Positions 10,001 through 17,697 of a stretch of 64,000 nt of DNA are shown piece after piece (position 1 is the first letter of the stretch; every line of letters begins with the position of its first letter). Source of the DNA: Bryobacterales bacterium (GTDB lineage Bacteria > Acidobacteriota > Terriglobia > Bryobacterales > Bryobacteraceae); the NCBI GenBank assembly GCA_016716385.1, contig JADJWL010000011.1, forward strand, positions 1 to 64,000, in the 5' to 3' direction. The notes below the pieces were generated by a model. It was not told the DNA's origin. It did not search any database and worked only from the letters and a program-made list of their open reading frames with translations. Position numbers and translations under genes: made by a program.

Positions 10001-10298
10001 GGCGGCGATCGATATCTGCCGCGAGCATCATGGTCCGATCGACCTCGTGTTGACCGACGTCGTCATGCCCGGAATCCGTGGAGCGGAACTGGCTGAGATC
10101 CTCAGCGCCCTGCGGCCCGGGTTGAAGTTTCTCTTCATGTCCGGCTATACGGATAACGGCATTGTCCCGCAGCGGCTCCTCGATGCCGGCCAGGCGTTTC
10201 TGCAAAAACCCTTTACTCCGGATGCCCTGGCGGCGAAGATCCGAACCTTGATCGAGTCGCCCCTCCCGCAACCGCGGCCCTCCGGTGCAACCGGTTGA
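7062..10298 (+). CDS. Membrane-bound hybrid sensor histidine kinase with GAF-like and PAS domains
   Basis: A 1078-residue protein. Order: membrane segment near residues 5-25, extracytoplasmic helical region, second membrane segment near 180-203, HAMP-like linker, coiled coil to about 290, GAF-like region to about 430, two PAS domains (about 440-560 and 565-690), HisKA with phospho-acceptor His708 (GGVAHDFNNLL), HATPase with NLVLNARDAM, DTGCGMD and GTGLGLSTV, and a C-terminal receiver with Asp999 (LTDVVMPG) and FLQKPF. All catalytic residues are present. The input signal is unknown. The ATG at 7062 has no clear ribosome site; GGGAGGA at 7004-7010 is too far upstream. Confidence 0.93.
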   Translation: MSLRTKLFLLVLIILGPAAGDLYLVQVVERPFAELQARLADPASRYELLVAIHERLVAASGYVASTADPERAPRMIRQELGEVADRLRRYELLVADRPPGQLGHLRTLVEQRVENLLALAEIIQRREIGSEEWIGRLDRGRQIRMELFRVIEGINRSEWLALQADVATRGIAAGRSGWLRMTGILFSAAGALIALSIGLSFVRRIDRLGRVCAAMARGQRVPPLPAAGDELGHLEASLSGVSELLAEREQNLLRHTRELEEANAALAGDIRHRERIEAALRESEEMQAGQKSVLETVAQNPPLDRVMQAVLEFAARGLPEGRCALILISAQQHQAWEMDAEAERGNLIRLAINLIPRNWVGSARPQTRTGDAREAAIAVPGIEAFWLTSLPVSPEGCTAVLAVFFSRRREPAQREIDRVEQALSVARIGFEHWRMRELAESQKERFRRLLEDTYDLVGILEPDGSIRYISESVRRALGYSAEDLTGHSCIALVEPRQREFLQDELRLVAGDLESRPAFEIDFLHRDGSSRTCEIYLRNLLADPVISGIVVNAHDVTDSRQAEMAVIASESRYRDLFENARDMLYTHDLAGNFTSLNRTAERLTGYTRDEALRMNILDAVAPEHQDILQQMINRQVGGDPGGIFEVELVAKSGARIPIEVSARLIFADGRPAGVQGIARDITERRQLETQLVHAQKMEAVGRLAGGVAHDFNNLLTVFTGYTQWILDDLPADSPLRESAEEALLAAHRAAALTNQLLAFSRKQVNQPATVDLNALVAQMERMLRRVIGEDVELSVAMGPRLGAVRADPSQIEMAILNLVLNARDAMPNGGKLIIETAEVALDEGYSRTHLGCPPGEYVMLAVTDTGCGMDAATQARAFEPFFTTKEKGKGTGLGLSTVYGVVKQSGGYVWLYSEPGIGTVFKLYLPRLFDGATSGGRGLAATAREGSETILLVEDESPLRRMVCEMLQRQGYRILEAGGGEAAIDICREHHGPIDLVLTDVVMPGIRGAELAEILSALRPGLKFLFMSGYTDNGIVPQRLLDAGQAFLQKPFTPDALAAKIRTLIESPLPQPRPSGATG

Positions 10299-10329
10299 AC
10301 CGGCGGCACGTCTTGCTACACTGAGTCCT

Positions 10330-10893
10330 ATGAGGAGGCACCTGTTGGTCCGGACGCTTTCAGCCTGTTTCGTTCTTTTTGCCCTGGCGGGATCCGCCCC
10401 GGACGCCGCCGCCCAGACGCCGCGCAAGGCGCCCGAGTTCGCCGTCCGGCTGACGCCTTCCGGACAGAGTCTTCTGAGCCAGCATCGGGGCAAAGTGGTC
10501 CTGCTCGCGTTCATGAGCACCACGTGCGGACACTGCCAGAAACTCGCCCCCGTGCTCTCCGACCTGCAGAAAGAATACGGTCCGCGCGGGTTCCAGGCTC
10601 TCGGTGTCGCGTTCAACGACATGGCGAATATGCTTGTGCCGGATTTCAACAAGCAGGTCCGGCCGAACTATCCGATGGGCTGGTCGCCGCGCGATCCGGT
10701 GCTTGAGTTCATCCAACACTCCCCGATGAAGCAGCTCTTCGTCCCAATCCTGGTCTTCATTGACCGGGACGGTATGATTCGCAGCCAGCACCTGGGCGAC
10801 GACCCGTTCTTCCAGAACCAGAACCAGAACCTTCGCCAGACCATCGAGACGATGCTGAAGTCGGCGGCGCCCGCGCGGAAGAAAGCCAGCTAA
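10330..10893 (+). CDS. Exported TlpA/peroxiredoxin-like thioredoxin-fold protein
   Basis: A 187-residue protein with a signal peptide (MRRHLLVRTL..FALAGSAPDAAAQ) and a thioredoxin fold with redox motif CGHC at residues 66-69, preceded by GKVVLLAFMSTT. Extracytoplasmic location follows from the signal. It is likely a thiol-disulfide oxidoreductase of the TlpA/ResA type, acting on periplasmic proteins or c-type cytochrome assembly. ATG at 10330 is chosen because the signal peptide begins there; an in-frame start 45 bases upstream would overlap the kinase gene and bury the signal. A paralogue follows after one base. Confidence 0.88.
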   Translation: MRRHLLVRTLSACFVLFALAGSAPDAAAQTPRKAPEFAVRLTPSGQSLLSQHRGKVVLLAFMSTTCGHCQKLAPVLSDLQKEYGPRGFQALGVAFNDMANMLVPDFNKQVRPNYPMGWSPRDPVLEFIQHSPMKQLFVPILVFIDRDGMIRSQHLGDDPFFQNQNQNLRQTIETMLKSAAPARKKAS

Positions 10894-10894
10894 G

Positions 10895-11440
10895 TTGCGC
10901 CGTCCGTTCCTGCTCCTGTTGGCGCTCGCTTTCACGGCGCTCTCTCTGTCCGCTGCCCAGATTCCCCGCCGCGCGCCGGAGTTTGTCATCCAGGGCAATG
11001 GCGGCCAGCAGTTGCTCCTCAGCCAGTACCGGGGCAAAGTCGTGCTGCTGAAACTCTTCTACACGACTTGCCCGCACTGCCAGCGGAGCGCCGGCGTCCT
11101 GAGCCGGATTCAGAACGAATACGGCCCGAAGGGGCTTCAGGTGCTCGGATCGGCGTTCGACGAATTCGCGCCGATGATGGCCGGCCAGTTCGTCCAGCGC
11201 TACCGGACCACCTATCCGGTGGGCTACCAGACGCGCGACCGGACCCTCGCCTTCCTCGATCACTCGCCATCGCAGCCCTTCTACGTGCCGATCTTCGTCT
11301 TCATCGACAAGCAGGGAATGATCCGCGCGCAACACATGGGCTCGGAGCCCTTCTTCCGGAATGAAGAGGCGAACACCCGCGCACTGATCGAGAAACTGCT
11401 GGCGGAGCCGGCGAAACCTCCCGCCCGTCCGAAGCCGTAG
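10895..11440 (+). CDS. Exported TlpA-like thioredoxin-fold protein, tandem paralogue
   Basis: A 181-residue paralogue of the preceding protein with the same order: signal peptide ending near LSAAQ, GKVVLLKLFYTT, redox motif CPHC at residues 59-62, and a matching C-terminal FVPI/YVPIFVFID block. The start is TTG at 10895, one base after the previous stop, which suggests coupled translation. The different dipeptide (CPHC, against CGHC in its neighbour) should shift the redox potential, so the pair may work as donor and acceptor; that is inference. Confidence 0.88.
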   Translation: MRRPFLLLLALAFTALSLSAAQIPRRAPEFVIQGNGGQQLLLSQYRGKVVLLKLFYTTCPHCQRSAGVLSRIQNEYGPKGLQVLGSAFDEFAPMMAGQFVQRYRTTYPVGYQTRDRTLAFLDHSPSQPFYVPIFVFIDKQGMIRAQHMGSEPFFRNEEANTRALIEKLLAEPAKPPARPKP

Positions 11441-11493
11441 CTCCCTACGGTGCATCCAACCTGTTAGACGGCCGTTTGGGGCACAATGAATCG

Positions 11494-12597
11494 ATGGCTG
11501 AAAAAGACGCCAGAATGAGCGGTACGGTCGGCGTCGTGACGTTGTTCGGCGTCCCGATCCGCTTGCATTTCACGTTTGTCCTGCTGCTGGTGTTTCTCCT
11601 GTTCATTGGGATCGGAGGGAAACAGTCGGCGGCCATGACGGCCGTGTACATTCTGGCGCTGTTCGGTTCGGTGCTGCTGCACGAACTGGGTCACGCGATC
11701 GTGGCGAAGCGCTACGGCATCCGGACGGTCGAGATCGTCATGTTTCCGATCGGCGGGCTGGCGCGTCTCGACCGGCGTCCGAAGGCGCCCGAGGAACTGT
11801 GGATCGCGCTAGCGGGTCCGGCGGTGAACCTGGCGATCGCCGCAACTCTGGGCCTCTGGCTGGTCTATGGGCAGGGCTTGGCGCCGCTGGCGTCGTTGAA
11901 CGAACCGACCGATTCGAACCTGGCCCAGCGGATCGCCACCGGCAATCTGCTGCTGGCCGTCTTCAACATGCTGCCCGCCTACCCCATGGACGGGGGGAGG
12001 GTGCTGCGGGCTCTGGTGGCGCGCTGGAGAAGCGAGGACGAGGCGACGCAGATCGCCGCCACCGCCGGCAAGGGACTCGCGTTCCTGATGGGGCTCTACG
12101 GCCTCCTTTCGGGCAACTTCATCCTGATCTTCATCGCCATGTTCGTCTACCTGGGCGCGTCCCAGGAAAGCTCCGTCGCGCGCGGCCAGTCGCTCACCTC
12201 CGGGTATCCCGTGCGCGCCGCGATGGTCACCGATTTCCGGTATCTCAACCACGGTGAAACGATCCGCGACGCGACCCAGCTTCTGCTGGCGACATCGCAG
12301 CAGGATTTTCCCGTGATGCACGGGGGGCAAGTGGTGGGCCTGCTTTCCCGCAACGCGTTGCTGCGTGCGCTGGTGACCGTCGGCGCCGATGCCTTCGTGG
12401 CCGGATCGATGGATCGCGATTTCGTGCGCCTCGATCCGGACGACGAGTTGTCGGGCGCGCTGTCCAAGCTGTCCCAGAGCGCCGCCCTGGTAATGCGCGG
12501 CGAGGAACTGGTCGGGATGCTGACGGCGGAGAACCTGACGGAATTCCTGATCCTGCGCCAGATCACCGACCTCGGCGGGCGGGAGCAGACGGCTTGA
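11494..12597 (+). CDS. Site-2 protease family (M50) zinc metalloprotease with CBS-like C-terminus
   Basis: A 367-residue membrane protein. The zinc-binding HELGH motif is at residues 63-67 within a hydrophobic segment, and the third ligand Asp is near residue 166 in the AYPMDGGR motif. The roughly 130 C-terminal residues resemble a CBS pair (VRAAMVTDFRYLNHGETIRDA, DFPVMHGGQVVGLLSR, ALVMRGEELVGMLTAENL), as in many bacterial Rip1-like M50 proteases. It probably cleaves membrane-spanning anti-sigma or other regulatory proteins. The ATG at 11494 or 11515 may be used. Its stop overlaps the TTG start of the next gene. Confidence 0.92.
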   Translation: MAEKDARMSGTVGVVTLFGVPIRLHFTFVLLLVFLLFIGIGGKQSAAMTAVYILALFGSVLLHELGHAIVAKRYGIRTVEIVMFPIGGLARLDRRPKAPEELWIALAGPAVNLAIAATLGLWLVYGQGLAPLASLNEPTDSNLAQRIATGNLLLAVFNMLPAYPMDGGRVLRALVARWRSEDEATQIAATAGKGLAFLMGLYGLLSGNFILIFIAMFVYLGASQESSVARGQSLTSGYPVRAAMVTDFRYLNHGETIRDATQLLLATSQQDFPVMHGGQVVGLLSRNALLRALVTVGADAFVAGSMDRDFVRLDPDDELSGALSKLSQSAALVMRGEELVGMLTAENLTEFLILRQITDLGGREQTA

Positions 12598-13895
12598 GCG
12601 AGCCTCATCGCGTCGTCATCATCGGCGGCGGATTCGGCGGGCTCTACGCCGCGAAAAGGCTGCGCGGCGCACCCGTTGACGTCACCCTGGTCGACCGCCG
12701 CAACTTCCACCTCTTCCAACCTCTTCTCTACCAGGTAGCCACGGGAGCACTCTCGCCGGGCGAGATCGCCTCGCCGCTACGATACGTGTTGAACCAGGGG
12801 CGCAACATCCAGGTGCTGATGGCGAACGTCGCGGACCTCGACGTCCAAGAGCGCCGCGTGATTCTGTCAGACGGCATGGCCGGATACGACACGCTCATCG
12901 TCGCCGCCGGCGCGCGCCACCACTACTTCGGCAACGACCATTGGGAAGACACCGCGCCGGGTCTCAAGACCATCGAGGACGCAACGGAAATCCGGCGGCG
13001 CATTCTGCTGGCATTCGAAGCGGCCGAGCGGGAGGCCGATCCCGCGCGGCGCCGTGCCTGGCTCACGTTCGTCATCGTCGGCGGCGGACCGACGGGCGTC
13101 GAACTCGCCGGCGCGATCGGCGAGATCGCCAACGATACCCTCCGCTACGACTTCCACAGCATCAACCCCGCCGAAGCCAATATTCTGCTGCTCGAAAGCT
13201 CCGGACGCGTGCTGGGAGCCTACACGGACAAGCTCTCGGACGCCGCCGAGAAGAGCCTGATCCGTTTGGGCGTCCGTGTGCGGAAGGCGCTTGTCATACA
13301 TCTTGACGATGAGGGCGTTACAGCCAAGACGGACTCCGGAGAGATCCGCATCGCGGCGCGCACGGTGCTCTGGGCCGCCGGTGTGGCGGCTTCGCCACTG
13401 GGCGCCGTCTTGCGCGACCGGGCGCGCGCGTCGCTCGACCGCGTGGGACGCGTCGTGGTTGAACCGGACTGCACAATTCCCGGACACCCGGAGATCTTCG
13501 TCATCGGGGATATGGCGCACTTCGCGCACCAGACCGGGCAGCCATTGCCGGGCGTGGCGCCCGTCGCGATGCAGCAAGGCCGCTACGCCGCCGATACGAT
13601 CGTGGCGCGGCTGAAAGGCCGGACGTTGCCGGCATTCCGCTACGCGGACCGGGGCAGCATGGCGACGATCGGCCGCGGGAAGGCTGTCGCCGATGTGTTC
13701 GGACTCCGGTTCGACGGGGCGCCGGCCTGGCTCGCCTGGCTGTTCATTCACCTGATGTACCTCGTGGAGTTCAACAACCGGCTCGTCGTGCTGTTCCAGT
13801 GGGCTTACAACTACGTGACGCGGAATCGCGGCGCGCGGCTCATAACCGGAGAGGCCCGCCGCCCGGAAAAGCCCGGGGAACTCCGGCTCCATTGA
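12594..13895 (+). CDS. Type II NADH dehydrogenase-like FAD oxidoreductase
   Basis: A 433-residue protein with two dinucleotide-binding motifs: VVIIGGGFGGLYAAKRL at the N-terminus for FAD and VIVGGGPTGVELAGAI near residue 160 for NAD(P)H. Other blocks typical of NDH-2 are FQPLLYQVATGALSPG, ARHHYFGNDHWE, VLWAAGV and VIGDMAHF. A hydrophobic, aromatic-rich C-terminus (WLAWLFIHLMYLVEFNNR) should anchor it to the membrane. It would transfer electrons from NADH to quinone without pumping protons. The TTG start at 12594 overlaps the protease stop, indicating translational coupling. Confidence 0.93.
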   Translation: MSEPHRVVIIGGGFGGLYAAKRLRGAPVDVTLVDRRNFHLFQPLLYQVATGALSPGEIASPLRYVLNQGRNIQVLMANVADLDVQERRVILSDGMAGYDTLIVAAGARHHYFGNDHWEDTAPGLKTIEDATEIRRRILLAFEAAEREADPARRRAWLTFVIVGGGPTGVELAGAIGEIANDTLRYDFHSINPAEANILLLESSGRVLGAYTDKLSDAAEKSLIRLGVRVRKALVIHLDDEGVTAKTDSGEIRIAARTVLWAAGVAASPLGAVLRDRARASLDRVGRVVVEPDCTIPGHPEIFVIGDMAHFAHQTGQPLPGVAPVAMQQGRYAADTIVARLKGRTLPAFRYADRGSMATIGRGKAVADVFGLRFDGAPAWLAWLFIHLMYLVEFNNRLVVLFQWAYNYVTRNRGARLITGEARRPEKPGELRLH

Positions 13896-13923
13896 GGCAG
13901 CGGATCGGATAGAATGATCGGCC

Positions 13924-14868
13924 ATGAGAAAGACTGCTGCGCTCTGCGGCGCCATCTGCCTCGCCTGGACCGCGAGCCTTCCGGCGCAACCGTCCGGCTC
14001 GTATAAGCCCAAGCGGATCAACCGGGTCATCGAGCTCCTCGAAGAAGACCAGGCGGTCTACTACACGACCAGCCGCGGCGGCTACGAAGAAGGCAGGAAG
14101 ATGGCTCAAACCTGGGCCGACTACATCAACTACGAACTGGAGCATGGCGCCTTCGACATGACGCAGCTCCGGGAGTTCATGCGCGGTCTGGTGGACGGGG
14201 GGCCGACGAAAAGCGGGCACCGCACGCCGACTGTGATTGCCACGCTTCCCGTCACGGGGCTCGACGAGCTCACGATGCGGACCAATCATTGGATCGTGCA
14301 GCAGGTGCTGGCCGCCGGAGTCCACGGGATCCTGCTCTGCCATGCGCGTACGCCGGGAGCCGTGAAGGCGTTCGTCGAGGCGACCCGCTACCCGTTCGCC
14401 CCGAAGGCGCGCGGTCTGGGGGAAGGGCTCCGGGGCAGCGGCAGCCAGGGCTACGCGGCGCAAATCTGGGGGATTCCGGCGTCAGAGTACATCCATGTGG
14501 CCGACGTTTGGCCGCTGAATCCGAAGGGCGAGATTTTCCTGGGCCTGAAGATCGAGGACCGCTGGGCGCTGGAGAATGTCGAGTATTCCGCGGCGATTCC
14601 GGGGATCGCGTTCGCCGAATGGGGACCTGGAGACATGGGTTGGTCCTTTGGGTTACTGAGTGCGCATGATCCCCCGTATCCGGACATCATGGCCAAAGCG
14701 CGGGCGCGGGTGTTCGCGGCATGCAAGGCAAACAAGCTGGCCTTCCTCGATCAGACCCGGCCCGACGATGTCGAGCAGCAGATCCGCGACGGAGTCCGGA
14801 TCGGAGCCGGAGGCCAGGAGGCGGCCGAAAAAGGACGCCGCTTCAGCAAGCGCCGCATGCCCTGGTAG
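13924..14868 (+). CDS. Exported HpcH/HpaI aldolase-citrate lyase family protein
   Basis: A 314-residue protein with the HpcH/HpaI core: AAGVHGILLCHARTPGAVKAFVEATRYPF, the RG-rich loop (ARGLGEGLRGSG), IEDRWALENVE as the metal-ligand Glu region and EWGPGDMGWSFGL. Such enzymes cleave or form 2-keto-hydroxy acids with a divalent metal. Unusually, the first 24 residues form a clear signal peptide (MRKTAALCGAICLAWTASLPAQ), so the enzyme should be exported; family members are normally cytoplasmic. Its start lies 28 bases after the NDH-2 stop. The substrate is unknown. Confidence 0.85.
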   Translation: MRKTAALCGAICLAWTASLPAQPSGSYKPKRINRVIELLEEDQAVYYTTSRGGYEEGRKMAQTWADYINYELEHGAFDMTQLREFMRGLVDGGPTKSGHRTPTVIATLPVTGLDELTMRTNHWIVQQVLAAGVHGILLCHARTPGAVKAFVEATRYPFAPKARGLGEGLRGSGSQGYAAQIWGIPASEYIHVADVWPLNPKGEIFLGLKIEDRWALENVEYSAAIPGIAFAEWGPGDMGWSFGLLSAHDPPYPDIMAKARARVFAACKANKLAFLDQTRPDDVEQQIRDGVRIGAGGQEAAEKGRRFSKRRMPW

Positions 14869-14913
14869 CCTTGTGCCCTAACGCAAGGAGGCGCGAAGAC
14901 CGATCAGTCCAAT

Positions 14914-16014
14914 GTGGGCGCTGGATCCCATCTTCCCGACCGGCTGCTGGAGTTCGAGCACTTCCTCGACCGGCAGGCCCTCGAGTTCCGGGCAGTCAAA
15001 CGCCGGTTCCTGGAGAGTCTGGGCCAGGAGATCCGGATGCCGGTCCACGCCATCCTCGGGATCACGGACCTGCTTCTGGAGACGGATCTGGATGTTCAAC
15101 AGCGGGAGCATCTTCTCACGGCCCGGATTTGCGCACAGGAACTGGCTGAAAAACTGCAATGCACGCTGGAGTACGGGGTGCTGGCGCACGGGAATCCCAC
15201 GCTGCCGAGACGGGAGACCGATCTGGTCGAGCGATTGGAGTCGTTGCTCCTCGATCATTCTCTCAAGGCGCGGTTGAACGGGATCGATCTGGTCTCTTCG
15301 TTCGATCCGGACATGCCGGCGCTGGTCGAAGCCCCGGAGGCAGCCATCGTCCAGATCGTGGGGCAGCTTCTCGGGAATGCCCTGCGGCACACCGCGACTG
15401 GAGAAGTTGAACTCACTGGTGTGGCGCAACCCGCGGAAAACGGCTTCGTCCTTGTGCGCATCAGCGTCCGGGATACGGGCTCCGGCATGCCGCCCGAGAC
15501 GCTGGAGTCGATTCAGGCTTGCCTTGCACCCAGGGGCAGGACGGCGCCCCCAGCAGGGCTCGGTCTGACGATGGCTGCCCGGTTGGCCTCTCTCGCCGGT
15601 GGATCGATCGAAGTCGAAAGCGTGTTGGGGTGCGGGTCGCGGTTCACTCTCTCGTTGCCCGTCCGTGACTTGCCTGGCGGCGGGAACCGCTGGGCGACGG
15701 GTTGCCGGGGACGGGCTGTAGCGGTCCTGACCCCGAATCGGGCGCTCGGGTCGTCGATCGCCGGACTGTTGGCCTCGTTCGGCATCCGGGGGCACGCCGG
15801 GTCCCTCCAGACTGCGCCGGAGCCGCCGTGGGCGGTGATCGCCGAGCCTGGTGCGGGATTGAGTGCGCGGGAGATTCGCGGAATCCTGCGGACCACGCCC
15901 GCCATCGTGACCCTGGGCTGGCCGGGAGACGATCCCTTGCCCGGCTCCGCTGCGTTCCTCGAGAAACCGGTCCGGCGCTACCCGCTCCACGACACGCTCC
16001 TGCACCTTTGTTGA
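14914..16014 (+). CDS. Kinase-like protein with Gln in place of the phospho-acceptor His
   Basis: A 366-residue soluble protein that aligns with a hybrid histidine kinase. The HisKA helix reads FLESLGQEIRMPVHAILGITDLLL: the invariant His of SHEIR is Gln38 (codon CAG at 15025). The ATPase part keeps an N-box-like GQLLGNALRHT, G1 DTGSGMP and G2 AGLGLTMAARL, but the usual F box is not obvious. The C-terminal 120 residues resemble a receiver (VAVLTPNRALGSSIAGLLASFGI, ending FLEKPVRRYPLHDTLL) with no acidic pair and no phospho-acceptor Asp. It can probably bind ATP but not take part in phosphorelay. The GTG start at 14914 is uncertain; AGGAGG lies 24 bases upstream. Confidence 0.8.
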   Translation: MGAGSHLPDRLLEFEHFLDRQALEFRAVKRRFLESLGQEIRMPVHAILGITDLLLETDLDVQQREHLLTARICAQELAEKLQCTLEYGVLAHGNPTLPRRETDLVERLESLLLDHSLKARLNGIDLVSSFDPDMPALVEAPEAAIVQIVGQLLGNALRHTATGEVELTGVAQPAENGFVLVRISVRDTGSGMPPETLESIQACLAPRGRTAPPAGLGLTMAARLASLAGGSIEVESVLGCGSRFTLSLPVRDLPGGGNRWATGCRGRAVAVLTPNRALGSSIAGLLASFGIRGHAGSLQTAPEPPWAVIAEPGAGLSAREIRGILRTTPAIVTLGWPGDDPLPGSAAFLEKPVRRYPLHDTLLHLC

Positions 16015-16049
16015 TGACAGGGGGTAAGTAACGATATCATCGACTGCTG

Positions 16050-17384
16050 ATGCATCCTACCGACGCCGCGCCGCGCCTCACTCCGGTGCAATGGCTGATT
16101 TGCGGCGTCGCCGCACTCGGCTTTGCATTCGACATCTACGAACTGTTGATGCTGCCCCTCATCGTGCGGCCGGCATTGATGGAGTTGGGCGGCATCCGCC
16201 CGGGCACGCCGGAGTTCAACACCTGGGTCGGGATGCTGTTCTACGTCCCGGCGCTGGCTGGCGGCGTGTTCGGGATGATCGGCGGCTACCTGACCGACCG
16301 CTTCGGACGGCGGCGCGTGCTGGTCTGGAGCATCCTGATGTACGCGTTCTCCGCCCTGGCGGCCGGATATGCCACCTCCCTGTGGATGCTGCTGGTGCTG
16401 CGCTGCACGACGTTCATCGGCGTGTGCGTGGAATTTGTGGCGGCGGTGGCGTGGCTGGCCGAACTGTTCCCGCATCCACGGCAGCGCGAGGGGGTGCTTG
16501 GCTACACCCAGGCGTTCTCCTCGCTCGGCGGCTTGATGGTGACGGCTGCCTATTTCCTGTCAGTGACCTACGCCGAGTCCCTGCCATCCATCTTCGGCGG
16601 TCACGAAGCCTGGCGCTACACGCTGATTTCCGGCGTGATTCCGGCGATTCCGCTGATCATCATCCGCCCATTTCTGCCGGAGTCGCCCGCATGGCAGCAG
16701 AAAAAAGATCTCGGCACGCTCCGGCGCCCGAGTTTCGGGGCGTTGTTCGCTCCCGAATACCGGCGCACGACGCTCATCACGGCGCTGATGTTCGCGTGCA
16801 GCTACGGCGCGGCGTTCGGCGCGATCCAGCACGTCCCGCGGATTGTGCCCGGCCTGGCCGAAGTGGCGTCGCTGGCGCGTCCGGTGCAGGAGCAGGTGGT
16901 GAGCGCGGTCCAGTTCTGGCAGGAGATCGGCGGACTCTTGGGCCGGATCGCCCTGGCGATTCTCGCGGTGCGGATCGTCTCACGCCGCTTGTTGCTGCGG
17001 ATCTTCCAGGTGCCTGGCCTGCTGATCGTCCCGGTGGTGTTCCTCTACCCCGCGCTGCACGACCTGACGCTGCTCAAGTGGGGCATCCTGATGGCCGGGC
17101 TGCTGACCGTGGCGCAATTCAGCTTCTGGGGTAACTACCTGCCGCGCGTCTACCCGACGCACCTGCGCGGCACCGGCGAGAGCTTCGCCGCCAACGTGGG
17201 TGGCCGGATGGTCGGCACGTCAGCCGCGCTACTGACCACGCAACTGGCCAACGTGATGCCGGGCGCGACACCAGCGGCGCAGTTAGCGTACGCGGCGGCG
17301 GCAGTTGCGACGCTCGTCTACGTGGTCGGCTTCACGGCAAGCTTCTGGCTGCCCGAACCCAAGGCTGGAGACTTGCCCGACTAG
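16050..17384 (+). CDS. Major facilitator superfamily transporter
   Basis: A 444-residue protein with about 12 membrane segments. The loop 2-3 signature GGYLTDRFGRRRVLVW is present, and segment 1 reads GFAFDIYELLMLPLIV, reminiscent of the aromatic-acid and metabolite proton symporters. It probably imports an organic acid or sugar by proton symport; the substrate cannot be read from sequence. The gene starts 35 bases after the kinase-like gene, and its last 53 bases overlap the end of the convergent gamma-glutamylcyclotransferase-like gene. Confidence 0.88.
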   Translation: MHPTDAAPRLTPVQWLICGVAALGFAFDIYELLMLPLIVRPALMELGGIRPGTPEFNTWVGMLFYVPALAGGVFGMIGGYLTDRFGRRRVLVWSILMYAFSALAAGYATSLWMLLVLRCTTFIGVCVEFVAAVAWLAELFPHPRQREGVLGYTQAFSSLGGLMVTAAYFLSVTYAESLPSIFGGHEAWRYTLISGVIPAIPLIIIRPFLPESPAWQQKKDLGTLRRPSFGALFAPEYRRTTLITALMFACSYGAAFGAIQHVPRIVPGLAEVASLARPVQEQVVSAVQFWQEIGGLLGRIALAILAVRIVSRRLLLRIFQVPGLLIVPVVFLYPALHDLTLLKWGILMAGLLTVAQFSFWGNYLPRVYPTHLRGTGESFAANVGGRMVGTSAALLTTQLANVMPGATPAAQLAYAAAAVATLVYVVGFTASFWLPEPKAGDLPD

Positions 17385-17697
17385 GTCCGGTGTAGAAGTA
17401 CATCCACGCCTTGCAGGGGTGGCCAGCTTCGCAAAACACGGTAACACGCGTCCTCCGGTACTCCGGGCTTTCGTACGCGTCGATTGCCGGAAGAACCCGC
17501 TCGGGCTTCCTCAGGCAGATGAGCTCTCCGCTGACCCAACCTGCGCCCCGTCGCACCCTGGGATACGGGCCAAGGTGGACAAGCACTCCCCGAATCCTGG
17601 CGGGCCGGATCCAGAGCAGACCGCCAACCCGCAGCAGACGGTGCGCGCGCTCGCCGCGTCGCAGCGTTCCGTACACGAAAAGAAGCTCGCCGCTCAC
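17332..17697 (-). CDS. Gamma-glutamylcyclotransferase (GGCT/AIG2-like) family protein
   Basis: A 121-residue protein starting VSGELLFVYGTLRRGERAHRLL, the YGTLR loop that binds the gamma-glutamyl group, followed by GWVSGELICL, IDAYESPEYRR with the expected acidic catalytic position, and KAWMYFYTG. These small enzymes release 5-oxoproline from gamma-glutamyl peptides or amines. GTG at 17697 overlaps the stop of the upstream deacylase gene as GTGA, so it is the last gene of the large operon and probably translationally coupled. Its 3' end overlaps the MFS gene on the other strand by 53 bases. Confidence 0.85.
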   Translation of the reverse strand: MSGELLFVYGTLRRGERAHRLLRVGGLLWIRPARIRGVLVHLGPYPRVRRGAGWVSGELICLRKPERVLPAIDAYESPEYRRTRVTVFCEAGHPCKAWMYFYTGPSRASLQPWVRAARSLP

